Shown: positions 44,365-53,934 of the stretch, piece after piece
Position numbering within the stretch: position 1 is the first letter of the stretch
How the letters are laid out: every line of letters starts with the position of its first letter
NCBI RefSeq assembly: GCF_029338515.1
Contig: NZ_CP119988.1
Span: forward strand, 2,356,001-2,420,000
Length of the DNA stretch: 64,000 nucleotides
Direction of reading: 5' to 3'
Origin: Haloglomus litoreum
GTDB taxonomy: Archaea; Halobacteriota; Halobacteria; Halobacteriales; Haloarculaceae
Program-made: the position numbers and the translations under genes
The notes under the pieces: generated by a model
Seen by the model: only the letters and a program-made list of their open reading frames with translations
Database searches by the model: none
Told to the model about the DNA's origin: nothing

Positions 44365-46158
44365 GTGAAGCCCGTGCGTGATGCGGGCGTCCTCCACGAC
44401 CTGGTGGTACTGGGCTGTGCACTGTTGCTCCTGACCGCGACAGCACCGGTGACCGGCACGCCGTCACCGAGCGACGGCGCCGGTGTCGACGCACTGCAGG
44501 ACGAGGACACCGGCGCCGTCGACGGGGCCTGCGTCTGGGAGAACACGGTCACCGGCGACGCCTACGGGAACGAGTTCGGCGTCACCTGCACGAACTCTAC
44601 GCTCGATGGCGGGACCATCGAGTTCGACATGCGGAACGGGTGGGCGTACCTCGTCGTCGTCGAGGTTCCCGACGGTGTCGAGGAGGCACGGTTCGAGGCG
44701 CGCCCGACGGGGCCCCCGGAGGCGCCGCAGGTCATCACCGACTACTCGGGGGTCGAACCCGAGAACATCGTTCCGCTACGCGGGTCCACCATCCTCCGCC
44801 CGGTCGAGGTGCTCCGGCCACAGGACGGCCAGCGGCGCGTCTTCCGAACCGCCCGCGAGGAAGCGTTCCAGGCAGATACCGACCCCCAGCGCCGGGAGGT
44901 GGCCGTCGCCATGACGCCGTACGTCACCCTCGGGTCGCCCGCGGACCAGCAGGTCCGGGCGTACCCGGCGGGCCCGATGCGTGCGAGCCTCGACCTGCCG
45001 CCGGGCGTCTACGACCTCGAAATCCGGGCGTACAAACCACGGGTCTGGAACCTGAACGAACTCGACCGCGACCTCGAACGGAAGTTCGTCGCGGGGTCGC
45101 CGACGACCCGCTCGACCCTCTCGGTCGGCGTGGGGGACTGCAACCCGCGGTTCTCCGCCCCGCCCAAACTGCGTGAACTCGACGTGCGCGAGACGGAGTA
45201 CCGTGCGGACCTGACCGACGCGGGGGAGACACTGCGCTCCTCCGGCGGCGGTGGCGGGAGCGGCGCGGCCCGGGCCGCCCAGGCGGCGTCGGTCGCGGAC
45301 GACGCCGTCAGAGGCGGCGAGGGGAGTCTCTCGGGCGCGATGACGCAGGGCCTGCCGAACGTGGCGCTGAAACGGGCCTACGAGGGGCCGAACGGCGATC
45401 GTCCGGACCGGAACCCGGACGTCGAGCAGAAGCGTGCCGATTCGAGCGCCCTGAACCCCATCGAGCGCACGAAGCGCGACCTCGACGAGCGCGTCACGCT
45501 GAGTCAGGGGTTCGCCGAGGAGACAGCGGCGGCGACCGACGCCCTGCGGCGCATCCAGCGCGAACGGGCGACGACGCGGGCCGAGATCCGCCGCTGTCAC
45601 GGCGGGGGCTACACCACCGGAGCAACCGGTGACGACGGGGACACCACGAACGAGGAGCAGTACCGCGCGGACATCTCGGAGGAGGCCGCCATCGAGGCCG
45701 TCGCCAGGGGGATGCGGGAACGCGGGATGGTGCCGCCCGCGACGTCCGGCCTGACCCTGGAGAACTACCTCTACACGGATGTCCTGCAGGGGAGCCGTGG
45801 CGGGACCGAGACCGGAACGCGCGTCGTCTACATGCGCGTCAGCCCGGACGGCAACCCCCTGCCGAACCCCGAGACCGTCGCCCAGCAACGGGCCAGCGGC
45901 GAGGTCGAGACGGGGTCGCTGGAGGGTGCCTCGCACATGCTGACGTTCAAGCAGTTCCGCTACCCCGACGGCGGGCACGACGCCGCCGCGCAGTTCGTCG
46001 AGGTGGAGACGGGCATCATCCGGGGCCAGCAGATGGGCTCGGGCGGGGGCGGGACCGCGGGCCTCACCGACGCCGTCGACGCGGCGTGGACCGAGCTCGA
46101 CGTGACGTTCGGCCGGCCCGACGACGGTCGCGTCGCGCCCGACAACGGGGGTGCCTGA
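44365..46158 (+). CDS. Exported protein with coiled-coil region, family unknown
   Basis: 597 residues from GTG 44365. A signal sequence (about 11-31, DLVVLGCALLLLTATAPVTG) is followed by a beta-rich region (50-260). It contains paired cysteines and ends in GDCNPRFSAPPKLRELDV. A central stretch (300-400) is helical and charged, with KRDLDERVTLSQGFAEETAA, a likely coiled coil. A C-terminal domain runs from 430 to 590. The start may be wrong because of a possible frameshift at the G-run upstream. Its stop overlaps the next gene by eight bases, so the two form an operon. No known family is recognised. Confidence 0.65.
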   Translation: MKPVRDAGVLHDLVVLGCALLLLTATAPVTGTPSPSDGAGVDALQDEDTGAVDGACVWENTVTGDAYGNEFGVTCTNSTLDGGTIEFDMRNGWAYLVVVEVPDGVEEARFEARPTGPPEAPQVITDYSGVEPENIVPLRGSTILRPVEVLRPQDGQRRVFRTAREEAFQADTDPQRREVAVAMTPYVTLGSPADQQVRAYPAGPMRASLDLPPGVYDLEIRAYKPRVWNLNELDRDLERKFVAGSPTTRSTLSVGVGDCNPRFSAPPKLRELDVRETEYRADLTDAGETLRSSGGGGGSGAARAAQAASVADDAVRGGEGSLSGAMTQGLPNVALKRAYEGPNGDRPDRNPDVEQKRADSSALNPIERTKRDLDERVTLSQGFAEETAAATDALRRIQRERATTRAEIRRCHGGGYTTGATGDDGDTTNEEQYRADISEEAAIEAVARGMRERGMVPPATSGLTLENYLYTDVLQGSRGGTETGTRVVYMRVSPDGNPLPNPETVAQQRASGEVETGSLEGASHMLTFKQFRYPDGGHDAAAQFVEVETGIIRGQQMGSGGGGTAGLTDAVDAAWTELDVTFGRPDDGRVAPDNGGA

Positions 46159-48481
46159 CGTGGGGCTCCTCACTCCCCCCTCGCGCCGTGCGCTCGTCAC
46201 GGTCGCCCTCGTCGTCCTCGTCGCGCTCGCGGGCTGTAACGGGCTCTCCGACCTCGGCCTCGACGACGCGGTGCCGGGCGGCTCGGACGGGGACGCCTCG
46301 TTCGCGGCCGTGACGGCCAACGAGTCGCTCGACACGGTGTCGTCGTTCACCCTCGACATCGAGACGCGGACGGCCCGCGGTGACCGGACGGTCGAGGAAC
46401 GACAGACCATCCGGGCGGGCGACGGCCGGGTGGCGGCCACCCAGCGCCGGCGCATCACGGGCGAGGCGGAGACGGTCGTCTCGACCGACTCCTACAGCGA
46501 GGACGGGATGACGTACCTCCGGACGGGCATCCCCGGCGTGGAGGCGTACAGCTACGAGCGGCGGGCGACGGACTCGTTGCTGAACGGGACGGCGCCGACG
46601 AACCTCTCGGCGCAGTTCGCGTTCGACCACGCCCGGACCGACGACGGCGACCACCTGTTCACCGTCGACGACCCCGGTCAGATCCGCGGTGACGTGGCGA
46701 CCGACGACGTCCGGAACGTCTCGGTCAGGGTGCGCGTCGACGACGGTACGGGCCGCATCTCGGACCTGACGTACCACCTCGAACTCGCGGCCGACGGCGG
46801 CACACTCACGTACCACACCGAGCGTACGCTGTCGGCGGTCGGCGAGACGACGGTCGAGCGCCCCGACTGGCTGGCCGAGGCGGCACGGCGGACCGGCGGG
46901 AACGTGACGCTGTCTGACGGCGGTGGCGGTGCCACCGACCTCGGCGACCCCATCGGCGGCGGGACGGTCTACCCGTCGCTCTCCGTCTCCGAACTCCGCG
47001 AGGAGGTCGTGGTGCGTCGGCAGGCCGGCTTCGACGTCCGGAACGCGACGCGCGGTGACTACACCGCGCTCCGGCAGGGGCCGTTCGTCCACGACGGGCA
47101 GGTGTACGGCGTCGTCACCGGGAACAAGGACACCTACGAGGAGAACGTCTCGCTGTTCACCGCCGTCTACGCGTTCGAAACGGAGACGATGGCGCCGAAC
47201 TGGCGGTTCGAACTCCCGGCCGACCACGAACTCGCGGGCGCGCCGACGCTGACCGACGGGACCGTCTACCTGGTCGGCGCGGAAGTGGCGCGCCCCGAGA
47301 CGCCGGGCAGTTACACCCTCTACGCGGTGGACGCGGCGACCGGTGAGGAGCAGTGGTCGCGGGACATCGGGAGCATCCGTCGGGGACAGCTCCAGCGCAT
47401 CCGCGAGCGGACCCGGACCCAGCCCTACCCCAGCTTCCTGCTCGACGGGCAGGTCGCGGTCCGGGACGGCCGGGTGTACGTCGTGAACGCGACGCTGGGC
47501 CCACAGCGCCTGCTCGCGCTGGACGCCGAGTCCGGTGACGAGGTGTGGCGATTCGACGGTGTCGTCTCCGGCGTCGCCCACCACGAGGACCGCGTCTACC
47601 TCGGCGGCTCGACGGACGCCGGGAACGGGACGTACGCGCTCGACGCGGCCACCGGCCGACAGGTGTGGTTCCACCGCGACGCCGAGGCGCCGTACCCCCT
47701 GTTCGCGTCGCTGGCCGACGCGGACGGCGTCTACCTGCGGTCGCTGTCGAACGCCTCGACGCGGACCACCATCCTTGCGCTCGACGCCGAGGACGGAACC
47801 GTCCGGTGGGAGTTCGCCGACGGCGGGCCACCGATGAGCCTGCTCGACAGCAACGCCTCGGCCGGGACGGTGTTCCTGCGAATCGGGGCCCAGGAGATGC
47901 AGAAGCTCGACGCCGGGACGGGCGACATCGACTGGCACATCGGCACCAACCGCGAGGCCGTTCGGTGGCGGGCCGTCGCGGGCGCGGCGAACGTCTACCT
48001 CGGTGACGACTACGAACTGTGGGGGGTCGACCGGACGGACGCCCGCTTCGAGGGCACGGAGTCCGAGGGAACGTGGACCGTCCGGCGGGACCCGAACTCG
48101 CTGGGCTCGAACGAGCTGTCGGCGGTCCGTGAGGTGAACGGCATCGTCTACACACTCGACGACGCCGGGACCGTGCAGGCATACGACGCCGACGACGGGG
48201 AACGGCTGTACGAACACCAGTTCCAGTACGCGGAGATCACCCGGGTCGCCGTCACCGACCGGAAGGCGTACGTCGGGCTGGATACGGGCCAGCTGTACGC
48301 GCTGGCGCCGGTGCCCGAAGCGGTCGCCCAGCGGGAATCCGCCACCCCGGCCGGCGACGCGACAGCGGCCGACGCCGGCGACGGAGGACGGCCGACGAGC
48401 GCGGTCGGCCCCGGGTTCGGGCTCGTGGGGGCGCTCGCCGCGCTCCTGCTGGGCCTCGTGACCCGGAGGTGGTGGGCGTGA
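46151..48481 (+). CDS. Lipoprotein with PQQ-like beta-propeller and PGF-CTERM-like tail
   Basis: 776 residues from a GTG overlapping the previous gene. The signal ends VALVVLVALAGC with lipobox Cys29. Residues 50-260 form a beta-rich domain (TLDIETRTARGDRTVEE). Residues 310-720 hold PQQ/YVTN-type propeller repeats such as LYAVDAATGEEQWSRD and LALDAESGDEVWRFDG. The tail GPGFGLVGALAALLLGLVTR looks like a PGF-CTERM archaeosortase signal. Having both a lipobox and a C-terminal sorting signal is unusual. It lies outside the membrane. The function is unknown. Confidence 0.78.
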   Translation: MPDVGLLTPPSRRALVTVALVVLVALAGCNGLSDLGLDDAVPGGSDGDASFAAVTANESLDTVSSFTLDIETRTARGDRTVEERQTIRAGDGRVAATQRRRITGEAETVVSTDSYSEDGMTYLRTGIPGVEAYSYERRATDSLLNGTAPTNLSAQFAFDHARTDDGDHLFTVDDPGQIRGDVATDDVRNVSVRVRVDDGTGRISDLTYHLELAADGGTLTYHTERTLSAVGETTVERPDWLAEAARRTGGNVTLSDGGGGATDLGDPIGGGTVYPSLSVSELREEVVVRRQAGFDVRNATRGDYTALRQGPFVHDGQVYGVVTGNKDTYEENVSLFTAVYAFETETMAPNWRFELPADHELAGAPTLTDGTVYLVGAEVARPETPGSYTLYAVDAATGEEQWSRDIGSIRRGQLQRIRERTRTQPYPSFLLDGQVAVRDGRVYVVNATLGPQRLLALDAESGDEVWRFDGVVSGVAHHEDRVYLGGSTDAGNGTYALDAATGRQVWFHRDAEAPYPLFASLADADGVYLRSLSNASTRTTILALDAEDGTVRWEFADGGPPMSLLDSNASAGTVFLRIGAQEMQKLDAGTGDIDWHIGTNREAVRWRAVAGAANVYLGDDYELWGVDRTDARFEGTESEGTWTVRRDPNSLGSNELSAVREVNGIVYTLDDAGTVQAYDADDGERLYEHQFQYAEITRVAVTDRKAYVGLDTGQLYALAPVPEAVAQRESATPAGDATAADAGDGGRPTSAVGPGFGLVGALAALLLGLVTRRWWA

Positions 48482-48560
48482 GCACCCCGCTCGGCCCGCC
48501 GGGGACGGCCGACGCTCCCCGGCCGCAGGTTTACGGTCCCCTGGGGGGTGGGTCAGGACG

Positions 48561-49814
48561 ATGACGCGACCAGACGGGGGCCGACGACGTTACTCCAGAC
48601 GCGCGTTGCTCGCGGGGGGACTCACCGCGGGCGTGACCGGCCTCGCCGGGTGTACCGACGGGTTCGGCGAGGGGCTCGGCGGCACCGGCACCGAGGCCAT
48701 CTTCCAGCGGGTCTCGTTCGACGACCCGTCCGAACTGGACGGGTGGCCGTCCCGCGGGTACAGTCCGACGAACCTCGGGTGGAAGCCGAACACGACCGGC
48801 CCGACGGGGAACGTCGGCGTGGAGTGGGCGTTCGACACCGGCACGGCCCAGCCGATGGGGAGCAGCCCGGCGGTCGTCGACGGGACGGTGTACGTCGGCC
48901 ACGCCGACGGCGGCGTGTACGCGGTGGACGCGGCCTCCGGCGAGGAGGTCTGGAGCGCGACCACCGGCGACCCCATCCGGTGGAGTTCGCCGACGGTCGC
49001 CGACGGGACCGTCTACATCGGCTCCACGGACGACCACTTCTACGCGTTCGACGCGGGCTCGGGCGACCTGCTGTGGCGCCACGAGACCCGGAGCGACGTG
49101 AACAGTTCGCCGGTCGTGGCGGATGGGCGGGTGTTCTTCGCCACCGACGCGGGGTACGTCTATGGCCTCGACTCGCTCACCGGGAGCGTCGTCTGGGAGA
49201 CGCCACGGCCCGTCGGTGGTCGCATCCAGAGCGGACTCGCGGCCGCCGACGGGACGGTGTACGTCACCGGCGGGCAGGTCATCGCCTTCGACGCCGCCAG
49301 CGGTGCCGAGCAGTGGCGGGCGGGGAGCGGCGCCAACCAGCCGCCCAACGGCACGCCGACGGTCGCCGGTGACCTCGTCCTCGGCGAGTTCGGGCAGTAT
49401 CTCGGCGCGGTCACGACCGACGGCGAGGAACTGGGCGGCGCCTACCGCTACGGCGTGAACGGGTGGGGGAGTCCCGCCGTCGCCGGGGACACGGTGTACG
49501 TGGCCACCAAGGGGTACAGTCCGGACCCGACGGTCCACGCCGTGGAGATCAGGGCGTCGAACGTGACGATGAAGGCGACGGTGGCGTGGCAGGCCACGAC
49601 GGGCCGTGGCATCTTCTCCAGTCCGGCCGTCGTCGACGGGACCGTCTACGTCGCCAGTAGCGCACCCAGCGTCGCGGCGTTCGGCGCCGAGGACGGCGCC
49701 GAGCGCTGGCGGCTGGAGGTGCCGGTCTCGGACTACTCCTCGCCCGCCGTCGTGGACGGACGGCTCTACGTCGGCGGTATCGACGGGAAGCTCTACGCGC
49801 TCGGGGAAGGGTAG
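48561..49814 (+). CDS. Tat lipoprotein with PQQ-like beta-propeller
   Basis: 417 residues. The twin-arginine signal YSRRALLAGGLTAGVTGLAG leads to lipobox Cys31. Seven to eight propeller repeats follow, each with SSPAVVDGTVYVG or a close variant and a YAVDAASGEEVW strand. Such propellers act in outer assembly (BamB-like) or in redox chemistry. Haloarchaea have no outer membrane, so this is probably a cell-surface scaffold or receptor. It lies 79 bases after the other propeller gene, on the same strand. Confidence 0.82.
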   Translation: MTRPDGGRRRYSRRALLAGGLTAGVTGLAGCTDGFGEGLGGTGTEAIFQRVSFDDPSELDGWPSRGYSPTNLGWKPNTTGPTGNVGVEWAFDTGTAQPMGSSPAVVDGTVYVGHADGGVYAVDAASGEEVWSATTGDPIRWSSPTVADGTVYIGSTDDHFYAFDAGSGDLLWRHETRSDVNSSPVVADGRVFFATDAGYVYGLDSLTGSVVWETPRPVGGRIQSGLAAADGTVYVTGGQVIAFDAASGAEQWRAGSGANQPPNGTPTVAGDLVLGEFGQYLGAVTTDGEELGGAYRYGVNGWGSPAVAGDTVYVATKGYSPDPTVHAVEIRASNVTMKATVAWQATTGRGIFSSPAVVDGTVYVASSAPSVAAFGAEDGAERWRLEVPVSDYSSPAVVDGRLYVGGIDGKLYALGEG

Positions 49815-49904
49815 TCGGCGGGAATCGAGTAGAATCCGGCCGTAACTACGTCCGAAGGGGTAATCAGACTTCGGTCGACGGACTTCGACGACTGCCCAGG
49901 TATT

Positions 49905-51041
49905 TCACAGGTCCAGCACCTCCTTCGCGATGATGTTGCGCTGGATCTCGCTGGCGCCCTCGCCGATCTGGTAGATCTTCGTGTGTTTGTAGTGCCGGGA
50001 GACGGCGTAGTCGGTGGTGTACCCGTTGCCGCCGTGGAGCTGGATGGCGTCGGAGGCGACCTCCTCGGCGATCTCGCTCGCGTACAGCTTCGCCATCGAC
50101 GCGAGTTTCGTCGGCTTCTCGCCGTCGTCCACCCGTTGTGCCGCATCGTACACCAGCCGACGCGCCAACTCGACCTTCATCGCCATGTCGGCGACCTTGT
50201 GCTGGACCGCCTGGAACTCGCGGAGCTCGCGGTCGAACTGTTCGCGCTGCTTGACGTAGTCGACGGTCTCCTCCAGGCAGCCCTGCGCGATGCCGAGCGC
50301 CTGGGCACCGATACCGACGCGCTCCTCCTCGAAGAACTCCATCAGCTGGTAGAAACCGGCGTCCTCGTAGCCGACGAGGTTCTCCTCCGGGACGCGAACA
50401 CCGTCGTAACGCAGCTGTGCGGTCTCTGAGGCGTTCCAGCCCAGCTTGTGGATCTCGCTCTCGACCTCGAAGCCGTCGCGGTCGGTCTCGACGATGATGG
50501 CCGAGATACCGCCGTGGCCCTCCTCGCCCGTGCGGCACATCGTGAGGACGTAGTCGGCGATGGTACCGTGCGTGATGAACGTCTTGACGCCGTCGATGAC
50601 GTACTCGTCGCCGTCCTTCTCCGCCGTGGTCTCGATGCCGGCCGCGTTCGAGCCGTGGTTCGGTTCGGTGTTGCCGAGGGCGCCGATGAGGTCGCCGTTC
50701 GCGACGCCCCGGAGGATCCACTCCTTCTGCTCCTCGGTGCCGTACTCCTTGATCATCCGCGTGCCGAACTGCGTGCCGATCGCGGCGAGCATCCCCGCAT
50801 CGACGCGTGAGATCTCCTCCATGAACAGGCTCATCTCCAGCTGCGAGAGCCCGGCGCCGCCGTACTCGACCGGAATGGAGCCGCCGACGAGACCGGCGTC
50901 GACGGCCTGTTCCCAGACCTCACGGGGCCACTCGCCAGTCTCCTCGTGGTGCTGGGCCACGGGGGCGATCTCGTTCTCGGCGAACTCGCGGGCCGTCTGC
51001 CTGATGGCACGCTCCTCCTCGGACAAGCCAAAGTCGACCAT
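49905..51041 (-). CDS. Acyl-CoA dehydrogenase
   Basis: 378 residues, the full ACAD plan: [20 protein letters not shown] at the N-terminus, [17 protein letters not shown] in the beta domain and [19 protein letters not shown]. It ends with [19 protein letters not shown]. The Glu of GEGAS is the probable catalytic base. It is distinct in sequence from the paralog at 43044. The start at 51041 removes a short non-homologous extension. It precedes the histidine-kinase gene's end by 55 bases on the same strand. Confidence 0.94.
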   Translation of the reverse strand: MVDFGLSEEERAIRQTAREFAENEIAPVAQHHEETGEWPREVWEQAVDAGLVGGSIPVEYGGAGLSQLEMSLFMEEISRVDAGMLAAIGTQFGTRMIKEYGTEEQKEWILRGVANGDLIGALGNTEPNHGSNAAGIETTAEKDGDEYVIDGVKTFITHGTIADYVLTMCRTGEEGHGGISAIIVETDRDGFEVESEIHKLGWNASETAQLRYDGVRVPEENLVGYEDAGFYQLMEFFEEERVGIGAQALGIAQGCLEETVDYVKQREQFDRELREFQAVQHKVADMAMKVELARRLVYDAAQRVDDGEKPTKLASMAKLYASEIAEEVASDAIQLHGGNGYTTDYAVSRHYKHTKIYQIGEGASEIQRNIIAKEVLDL

Positions 51042-51095
51042 ACCCCTCTCCCCGGGTGCATGAGGGAAGGGGTTTGCCCTCACATCAACGGTCCA

Positions 51096-52220
51096 CTAAT
51101 GTAGAGTTGCTTCACGGGCGGCGTCGACCGATTCGGCGTCCAGTAGTCGGAGTTCCGCGACGGTCCCGCGGGGCTCGTTCGCTCCGAGGGCGAACCGGCC
51201 GCCGTACGCCTCGGCCAGCGTCGAGACCAGGTAGAGTCCGAGCCCGGTGCCGCCCGAATCCGGCCCCCGGCTCCCCTCGACGAGGTACCGTTCGCGGAGT
51301 TCCCCCGCGACGCCCGGGCCGTCGTCGGCGACGCGGACGATGACCTCACGGCCCACGCGCTCGACCGTGACCGTCACCTCGGGGCTCGGTCCGTCGTGGT
51401 GGACGACGGCGTTGGTGAGGAGGTTCTCCAGGACGGCCCCGAGCATCGGGTCGGCCAGCGCGCGCACGTCGCGGTCGAGGTCCGTCTCGAACGATGCCTC
51501 CGGGTGACCCTCCCGCGCGATCGCCACCTCGCGCTCGACGACACGACCGACATCGATCGCCACCGGCTCGATGCCGTCGGCGAGCGTCCGCATCAGGACC
51601 CGGACGGTCCCGACGAGGTCGGCCATGTGGTCGGCGCGCTCGCGGATGGTCCGGAGGTACCGGGCTCCGTCCTCGTCGACGTGCTGGTCCAGCAGGTCGC
51701 CGTAGCCGTCGACCACCTGGAGCCCGTTGAGGACGTTGTGCCGGAGGAGGTGGTTGATGAACGTCAGCGCGTCCTGCTGTGCGGCGGTTCGCTCGAGGAG
51801 TCGGGCGTTCTGCGCCGCGCGGGCCCGGTTCATTCCGATCACCAGCCCGAGCGCGGCCCCGAAACCGCAGAACAGGGCGAGGTCCGCGAAGATCGAGCGG
51901 GTACCGGATCCCGCGAGGACATCTCCGAGTCGTGACCAGAGATAGAGCCCGGCGACGACGACCACCACGCCGGCCATCCAGTAGGTCGCGCGCTGGATCT
52001 CCCGGTACTCCAGGTCGGTCCGCGCGACGTAGATGGCGCTCGCGACGATCGAGAGCGGGACGAAGATGTCCATGAAGCCGTAGAAGAGGAGGGTGACCAG
52101 CGGCTCGCCGCGGAAGTGATAGGGTATCGCAACGACACCGCCGGCGGTCAGCAACCCGCCCATGAGGCCGATGCCCCAGGCACGGGGCGGACGGACCTGC
52201 TTCCCCCCACGGACACCCAT
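51096..52220 (-). CDS. Membrane sensor histidine kinase
   Basis: 374 residues. Four membrane segments occupy 15-135. The dimerisation box FINHLLRHNVLNGLQVV carries the phospho-acceptor His161. The N box ENLLTNAVVHHD, G1 VADDGPG and G2 GGTGLGLYL complete the HATPase. The LRHNVLNG form is typical of haloarchaeal kinases. No response regulator is adjacent. A ggttatct element (52243-52250) about 26 bases upstream supports the start. The input signal is unknown; the membrane domain has no clear extracellular sensor. Confidence 0.9.
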   Translation of the reverse strand: MGVRGGKQVRPPRAWGIGLMGGLLTAGGVVAIPYHFRGEPLVTLLFYGFMDIFVPLSIVASAIYVARTDLEYREIQRATYWMAGVVVVVAGLYLWSRLGDVLAGSGTRSIFADLALFCGFGAALGLVIGMNRARAAQNARLLERTAAQQDALTFINHLLRHNVLNGLQVVDGYGDLLDQHVDEDGARYLRTIRERADHMADLVGTVRVLMRTLADGIEPVAIDVGRVVEREVAIAREGHPEASFETDLDRDVRALADPMLGAVLENLLTNAVVHHDGPSPEVTVTVERVGREVIVRVADDGPGVAGELRERYLVEGSRGPDSGGTGLGLYLVSTLAEAYGGRFALGANEPRGTVAELRLLDAESVDAAREATLH

Positions 52221-52367
52221 ACCGTTTCAGTGTCGCCTCGGGAGATAACCTTGCCGCCCGGGCCGCCGAGGTCGCTATCGCGGTTCGACCGCGGAACAGG
52301 GGGCCACCGCTGCGTAGAGTGTTACCTCGGCACAACCACTAAGCCATCCGGACCCGGTGGTGGTTCC

Positions 52368-53873
52368 ATGAACTTCGCGAACTACCTGGACATGGCAGCC
52401 GCGGAGGCACCGACCGACCTCGCCATCACGGACCCGCAGCGGGACCTGACCTATCGTGAACTCGCTGGAGAGACCGACGCGTTCGCCAACGCGCTGGCGG
52501 AACTGGGCGTCGAGCCGGGGGACCGGGTCGCGCTCTACCTCCCGAACAGCACCGCGTTCGTGGCGAGCTACTTCGGCGCGATGAAGCACGGCGCCATCCC
52601 GTTCCCCATCAACATGCGGTTCGAGGGGCCGGAGGTGGAGTACGTCCTCGACGACGCCGGCGCGACGGCGCTGGTGACGGTGGGCCAGTTCGAGGACGCC
52701 GCGGCCTCGTTCGAGACCGACGCCCTCGAGCATCTCATCGTCGCCGAGGGGGAGCGGGGCCACGACTACAGGTCGCTCGTCGGCGAGCACGCCGGCGTGG
52801 GGTACGACATCCACCCGCGCAAGAGCTACGAACTGGCCGAGCTGCTCTACACCTCGGGAACCACCGGCCGGCCGAAGGGCGTCAAGCACACGCACGGGAA
52901 CCTGCAGGCGAACGCCGACGGCCTCATCGGCGCGATGAACTGGACCAGCGACGAGGCCGCGCTGACGGTCTGTCCGTGCTTCCACGTCTCCGGCCTGAAC
53001 GTGACCACGACGCCGTTCGTCGTCGCGGGCGCGGAGAACCACCTCCTCCCGACCTGGGACATCGACCTCGCGCTGTCGACGATGGCCGAGCGCGACGTGA
53101 CGTACGCCTTCTTCATCCCGACGATGCTGGTCGACATCCTCAACCAGGGCATCGGCGACCACGACCTCTCGGCGCTGGAGACGGTCGGGGTCGGTGGCTC
53201 GCCGATGCCCAAAGAGCGCATCGAGGCCGCCGAGGAGCTGCTCGACATCAAGCTCCTGGAGGGGTACGGGATGACCGAGACGACGCCACTCGCGGCTATC
53301 AACACCCCCGACCAGGACGTCTACAAGGCGGGGAGCATCGGCCCACCGGCCCGCGAGGTGGTCGACGTCCGCATCGAGGACCCCGAGACGAAGGAGGCCG
53401 TGGGGACGAACGAGAAGGGCGAGATGCTCTGGCACGGCGACACCATCACGCCGGGCTACTACAACCTGCCCGAGGAGAACGAGCAGGCCTTCGTACAGCG
53501 GGAGGGCAAGGAGTGGCTCCGCTCGGGCGACGTGGCGCGGATGGACGAGGACGGCCACCTGTTCGTCGAGGACCGCATCGACGACATGATCATCACCGGC
53601 GGGGAGAACGTCTACCCCCGCGAGGTCGAGGAGGTGCTGTACGGCGTCGAGGGCGTCGCGGAGGTCGCCGTCGTCGGCGCGCCGGACGACCGCCTGGGCG
53701 AGCGCATCATCGCGTTCGTCGTCGGCGACGTGACCGCGGACCAGCTGGAGGCCGGCTGTCGCGGGACGCTCACCGACTACAAGGTCCCCAAGGAGTTCCG
53801 CGTCGTCGACGAGTTGCCGAAGACCTCCACGCAGAAGATGGACAAGGTGGCGCTGCGCGACCAGCTGGAGTGA
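52368..53873 (+). CDS. Acyl-CoA ligase (AMP-binding), first of a tandem pair
   Basis: 501 residues. YTSGTTGRPKGVKHTHGN, GYGMTETTPLA, WLRSGDVARMDEDGHL and KTSTQKMDKVALRDQL are the adenylation motifs. It shares long identical stretches with the next gene (DAFANALAELGV, PGYYNLPEEN), so the two are recent paralogs. It activates a fatty or aromatic acid to the CoA ester. The start ATG at 52368 is the family start (MNFANYLDMAAAEAP). Confidence 0.92.
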   Translation: MNFANYLDMAAAEAPTDLAITDPQRDLTYRELAGETDAFANALAELGVEPGDRVALYLPNSTAFVASYFGAMKHGAIPFPINMRFEGPEVEYVLDDAGATALVTVGQFEDAAASFETDALEHLIVAEGERGHDYRSLVGEHAGVGYDIHPRKSYELAELLYTSGTTGRPKGVKHTHGNLQANADGLIGAMNWTSDEAALTVCPCFHVSGLNVTTTPFVVAGAENHLLPTWDIDLALSTMAERDVTYAFFIPTMLVDILNQGIGDHDLSALETVGVGGSPMPKERIEAAEELLDIKLLEGYGMTETTPLAAINTPDQDVYKAGSIGPPAREVVDVRIEDPETKEAVGTNEKGEMLWHGDTITPGYYNLPEENEQAFVQREGKEWLRSGDVARMDEDGHLFVEDRIDDMIITGGENVYPREVEEVLYGVEGVAEVAVVGAPDDRLGERIIAFVVGDVTADQLEAGCRGTLTDYKVPKEFRVVDELPKTSTQKMDKVALRDQLE

Positions 53874-53902
53874 GCGGCCGCCTCCGTCCGGAGGCGGCCC
53901 GC

Positions 53903-53909
53903 ATACCTT
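53903..53909 (+). promoter_or_regulatory. TATA-like element fixing GTG 53935
   Basis: taccttt is centred about 28 bases before the GTG at 53935. It argues against the slightly longer GTG at 53926. Confidence 0.45.
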
Positions 53910-53934
53910 TAGGGTCGCCGTTCGTGTGAGGCAT

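Noticed and set aside
46064-48217. 717-codon antisense open frame opposite the propeller lipoprotein
   Set aside because: Low-complexity sequence without motifs; the plus-strand protein has clear signal, repeats and tail.
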